Assembly: GCF_033568475.1 (NCBI RefSeq)
Contig: NC_133123.1
Span: 22,492,622-22,556,621, forward strand
Source: Henckelia pumila
Taxonomy: Eukaryota > Streptophyta > Magnoliopsida > Lamiales > Gesneriaceae
DNA length: 64,000 bases
Direction: 5' to 3'
The notes beneath the pieces are model-generated. The model ran no database searches and was not told the origin of the DNA. It saw nothing but the letters and a program-made list of their open reading frames with translations. This document shows, piece after piece, positions 60,757 through 64,000 of this stretch. Positions within the stretch are counted from its first letter, which is position 1. Each line of letters begins with the position of its first letter. A program made the translations under genes and the position numbers.

Positions 60757-61965
60757 CTTTATTACTTGACAAGCTAATTCAAATCCTCTGCAAGTCCATC
60801 TGCCCACAGTTACTATAATTGCAAGATGCAGTGACATATTCAGGTATTCTGAAGCATAGTCACTAGGCAAGGTACGCGCTACGTACTTTATTGAAGTAGA
60901 GTGCCTTGAGATGGTAAGATAGAACCCCAAATGTCTTAAGAGACTTCAATCACATATAATAAAGAGGGTGCTTATAAATATTAAATGACATTATCATAAA
61001 AGAAAATGAATTACTATTATTTTAAACTTTTTTTTTTTGGATATGTCATACCTACATATAAGACTTAATTAGAAAAAATGCCTTGAATCTTAATTTAAGA
61101 GCGCACAAAGAACACCTTGGCAGGAAACAGCCACACCAACTAGTTTAATTAGATTTATACTTCCCAGGATTCCAAAATTGCCACTCTAATGAGACAGCCG
61201 CAATTTCATTAGCAATCTGCTGCAAGCAAACCCAGAAAATAGCCCCACTTTCGACAGCTCCAGCAACTCTTATAATTACAAGCTATATAACTCGATTCAC
61301 TGAGTCTACTCCAAACTCAATAGTTCAAACATTCGATACTACAAATAAATGATGTACACCACCCAAGAATATGCACATTGCACACAACTCGAAACATGGA
61401 TGAAAATCAAGATCTAAGACACGAAAAGGGAAGCTTATTAATACAATATTTTTATAGCTTACCGGTAAATCGGATCAGCGTCACCAGGGCTTGGGCAGAG
61501 CAATCCTGTAAAGCACAAGAGGGATGCCAAGAAAAGAGCAAAACAATGTCGTGCCATCAGATTTGTGCCCACCTTTAGCGACATGAACCGAGACAGAAGA
61601 TGTAAAAGTCAATTTGCTAAATGGGCTTTCGAAAGATGAGATTTTTCCACAGAAAGAGTCGATACTTATTGATCAACACCCCAATAGGGTTGGGAAAATA
61701 CTGCATCAAAATTGAATCTTTCGATTACTCTGATTTCCATTGGATTGAATTTTTTGGTTTTTGGAGTGTCTAAGGACATGAATGTAATGAAGAACGAGGC
61801 GAACTGTGCAGGAGATTGATGGACAGCGATTCCTGGATCCTCCACAGTTCTTTCTAATGCAGTACATTACAATTGTCCTTTTTGGCGTGTTTTGAATGGT
61901 CGATGAAGTTCGCAAAATCTCGATAGCCCAAATTCATGGAAAATAAGGTTACATTAAATGTAATA
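60757..61965 (-). pseudogene. PER1 5' fragment (part of intron 1, exon 1, promoter), unit B
   Basis: It matches 26788-27975 of the PER1 locus almost end to end. The exon-1 copy at 61463-61557 keeps ATG, an open signal-peptide frame and the GT donor. No further PER1 exons follow. Homology ends near 61965 on the upstream side. Confidence 0.85.
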
Positions 61966-62197
61966 CATCTGTAGAAAGGATTCAAAACAATTCTACTAAC
62001 CAAGTAAATAATAAAATGATTCCTTCGTTCCTTGAACAAATCAGATACATCAAATTTCAACTAGAGCTAAGAATGTGCAAAATTGAGTGAATCATGAGTT
62101 TCCACTATCCTATACCTTGTGAAGAAATTTAAATACAACCTGTATAAACTTGCACTCGAATAGACGAATACACACGTCGACCGCACAAAATAAAGCT

Positions 62198-62698
62198 TCA
62201 GCTGGCAAGTTTAAAAGCATCAATAAAGAGACCGTAAGTGAAACCCATCTTGAAATTGTTCAAAAGGGCAATAGGGAAAGTGACTTTCGGCCGGCTATAA
62301 TAGAACCTCGTGACGTATTCTGTTATGAGAACACACAACACTGCAGCAAATACATCATTCACACCTAAAGCCCCAAATGATAGAGATATGGTTTGTGCCA
62401 CATAGAAACCACCCAGAAGAGATATACCTCCGAAAAGTGCTCTTCTTGAAGGACTTCTGAAGTAGGTTCTTGATGCCTCGGGGATAATTCGTATAATATC
62501 GACCAATCTTCGAGGCCCTTCGTTATCCTGCACAGCTCGAATTCGGGAAAACTTGGAGGATGACCCTGAAACATAAGTTTCCGGCCTCTGATTGGCAATG
62601 CCCGTTTTAGGAACTATACCATATCCGAGAAGGCCAAGAGAAGATAGAGTCACAGGATTTGCCATTTTGGCAAATGGATGTTGACCAATATGAATTCC
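62198..62698 (-). CDS. Ycf20-like thylakoid protein (NPQ6/NPQ7 family)
   Basis: A single coding exon runs from ATG at 62663-62665 to the stop at 62198, giving 155 residues. The exon begins at 62698 after a clear CTTTCTTCCAG acceptor, so the true leader has an intron and the upstream codons of the open frame are intronic. Residues 1 to about 45 look like a plastid transit peptide. The rest holds the highly conserved Ycf20 core: RSPSRRALFGGISLLGG, then two membrane helices, then YYSRPKVTFP and NNFKMGFTYGLFIDAFKL. The family is known from cyanobacteria and algal plastid genomes. Arabidopsis nuclear members affect non-photochemical quenching (NPQ6/NPQ7). The molecular role is not known. The gene looks intact. 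Confidence 0.9.
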   Translation of the reverse strand, partial: GIHIGQHPFAKMANPVTLSSLGLLGYGIVPKTGIANQRPETYVSGSSSKFSRIRAVQDNEGPRRLVDIIRIIPEASRTYFRSPSRRALFGGISLLGGFYVAQTISLSFGALGVNDVFAAVLCVLITEYVTRFYYSRPKVTFPIALLNNFKMGFTYGLFIDAFKLAS

Positions 62699-62989
62699 CT
62701 GGAAGAAAGAAATTGAGATGAACTCATACGGCACTGCAAGATTACTGCACTTTCTTTACATCGGCGGTAGATAAATAAACCATGAAGAAAATGAGCAATA
62801 CTGTTAGGAACACTATCCAGGCAGGTCAGCCCAAATCAAACTCAATCCATGCAGCCCAGCCCAGCCCAATTCAAACAAGTTCATGTAGCAAAAATCAAGG
62901 ATGTGTATATCAAAGATTTACTCATGTGGAAGTTCAGAAAATACGGAATGTATTGATTAGATTTTATTTACTTTTTTTAATAGATAAAT

Positions 62990-63146
62990 ATTCCTATAAA
63001 ATCGTCTCAAGGGTTATTTTTTTAAGACGGGTATTTTATATGAGTTATCTATTAAAAATTATATTACATTTTATGTTAAAAATATTACTTATTATTATAA
63101 ATATGGGTAGGGTTGACCCGTCTCATGAATGAGACCGTCTCACAAG
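62990..63146. mobile_element. MITE-like GAGACGGTCTC repeat
   Basis: On the minus strand it reads TTGTGAGACGGTCTCATTCATGAGACGGGTCAACCC, matching 37338-37487 in inverted orientation, with the shared core TTTTTAATAGATAACTCATAT. It lies about 300 bases upstream of the Ycf20-like leader. Confidence 0.6.
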
Positions 63147-63823
63147 AGTGTTACTTTTTTAATAAGAGTATCCACATTGGTTCTTATTATAAAACCCACC
63201 ATCTCATAACATGGGGTCCATTGCCACATACTCATTATATTAAAGGATAATTTCACTCAGATTCATTTTAACATTAATACTTAGTCTTTATAGGTCTCAC
63301 TGTCCACTCAATCGTCTTTATTTTTCATATTAAATAAATACATTTTAAATTTTATTCACAATCTTTAAATGATTATTATTTTATAAAAAAATTACTTTTT
63401 TAAAAAATAATCTTATTTTTTAAAAAAAGTAATATTAATATTTTTAAATTATTTTTTCTTATTTCTATCGTGTCATTAATAGTAAAAGCAAGTTTTATGA
63501 TATCGGTGAACATTTGGGCTAAAAAAGTTATTTTTTTCACATTTGAAGTTTTCAAAATAGATTTTTGAAATAAAGACCACGACATAATAATTATTTAGAC
63601 AAGGCGTGGGCACGCTAGTTTCCACAGCTAGTTTGCGACGGATACTTTGCAACAGCTACTTTTCAATGTCTACTTTTTAATGGTTACTTTACAACGGCTA
63701 TTTTTTAAGGATTATAATAATTGAAAATCATTAATCGAGATGAGCAATACAATAATTAAAAATTACATAACAGCAAATAAAATAATACTAGAAATTGAAC
63801 GTTGAGTACACATTTTAGATATT
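63147..63823. other. AT-rich spacer with a CAACGGCTACTTTT-type short repeat
   Basis: The left part shows nothing recognisable. Near 63625-63710 four loosely repeated units occur (GCAACAGCTACTTTT, CAATGTCTACTTTTT, TAATGGTTACTTT, ACAACGGCTATTTT). Such runs are often found in the flanks of plant DNA transposons. Confidence 0.5.
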
Positions 63824-64000
63824 TCATCTCGACCTAATATCTTGGAATAGACATTCATATGCGATAAGCTGCTCTTTTTTCATTTTCGAGGTGTCTTTGT
63901 TCAAGATTTCGTACACCTTCAACTTCAAGCGACGATTCTTAACTTCAGATTTGGACAATACAACTTTTGCTTTAATCTCCTCTACTTTGAGTTGTTTTTG
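63824..64000 (-). CDS. C-terminal end of an unidentified protein, possibly transposon-linked Myb/SANT type
   Basis: An open minus-strand frame enters from the right edge and ends with TGA at 63824-63826; 58 residues are visible. It is Lys/Glu-rich and helical, ending KKEQLIAYECLFQDIRSR. This recalls the C terminus of the Myb-like partner proteins of PIF/Harbinger transposons, or NAM-associated tails, but no catalytic or DNA-binding motif is in view. The nearby CAACGGCTACTTTT repeats fit a transposon setting. Low certainty. Confidence 0.4.
   Translation of the reverse strand, partial: QKQLKVEEIKAKVVLSKSEVKNRRLKLKVYEILNKDTSKMKKEQLIAYECLFQDIRSR

Larger units (their letters stand above)
57945..61965 (-). 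repeat. Duplication unit B: kinase pseudogene plus PER1 5' fragment
   Basis: This is the second head-to-tail copy of unit A (offset about 13.6 kb including the insertion). It keeps the fuller PER1-derived part, out to about 61965. Confidence 0.8.

Noticed and set aside
62666-62734. Upstream ATG extending the Ycf20-like protein by 23 codons
   Set aside because: A strong CTTTCTTCCAG acceptor at 62699-62700 makes most of this extension intronic, and the downstream ATG starts a normal transit peptide.

Overview
The window is AT-rich nuclear DNA from a flowering plant, most likely a eudicot. The evidence is spliced nuclear genes with GT-AG introns, two plastid-targeted proteins, a florendovirus-type endogenous pararetrovirus, and Ty3/gypsy, Copia, Mutator, hAT and Helitron-like elements. 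An asterid (Lamiales-like) source is a weak guess from the repeat types only. Five host gene loci can be supported: a GPI-lipid remodelling PER1/PGAP3 gene (minus, 24072-27566), an ABCB28-like plastid half-size ABC transporter (plus, 37577-42806), a PEPKR1-like protein kinase (minus, 44530-47079), a decayed second copy of that kinase (minus, about 57946-60670) and a Ycf20-like thylakoid protein (minus, 62198-62698). A truncated reading frame at the right edge (63824-64000) may belong to a transposon.

Region by region: 1-9792 holds two head-to-tail fossil copies of a florendovirus-like genome (unit about 6.66 kb). 10644-19503 is a Ty3/gypsy-type LTR element on the minus strand with 2.4 kb LTRs, inserted into a relic of an older LTR. 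20543-21890 is a large foldback (inverted-repeat) element that was itself hit by a small hAT MITE. 24072-27566 is PER1. 28360-35384 is a repeat-dense stretch that looks like one Helitron carrying a non-autonomous Mutator element, a gag-only Copia relic and a tandemly duplicated end. 37577-42806 is ABCB28.

44325-61965 is a complex tandem duplication. Each unit consists of the kinase gene plus a fragment of the PER1 5' region (promoter, exon 1 and part of intron 1), lying upstream of the kinase in the same orientation. The first unit was split by a roughly 9.6 kb nest of DNA transposons. The nest contains a near-intact 6.2 kb Mutator-like element with 167 bp terminal inverted repeats, a 10 bp target duplication, a four-exon transposase gene with one premature TGA, and a divergent second gene encoding an RNase H1 hybrid-binding (viroplasmin) domain.

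The host genes do not form one pathway. PER1 acts on GPI anchors in the secretory pathway, ABCB28 and Ycf20-like are plastid proteins, and PEPKR1 is a CDPK-related kinase. What links them is structural: PER1 5' sequence has been copied next to the kinase, which makes promoter capture or chimeric transcripts possible. Exon limits were read by hand from splice motifs and reading frame. Repeat families were named from termini and target duplications, without database searches.
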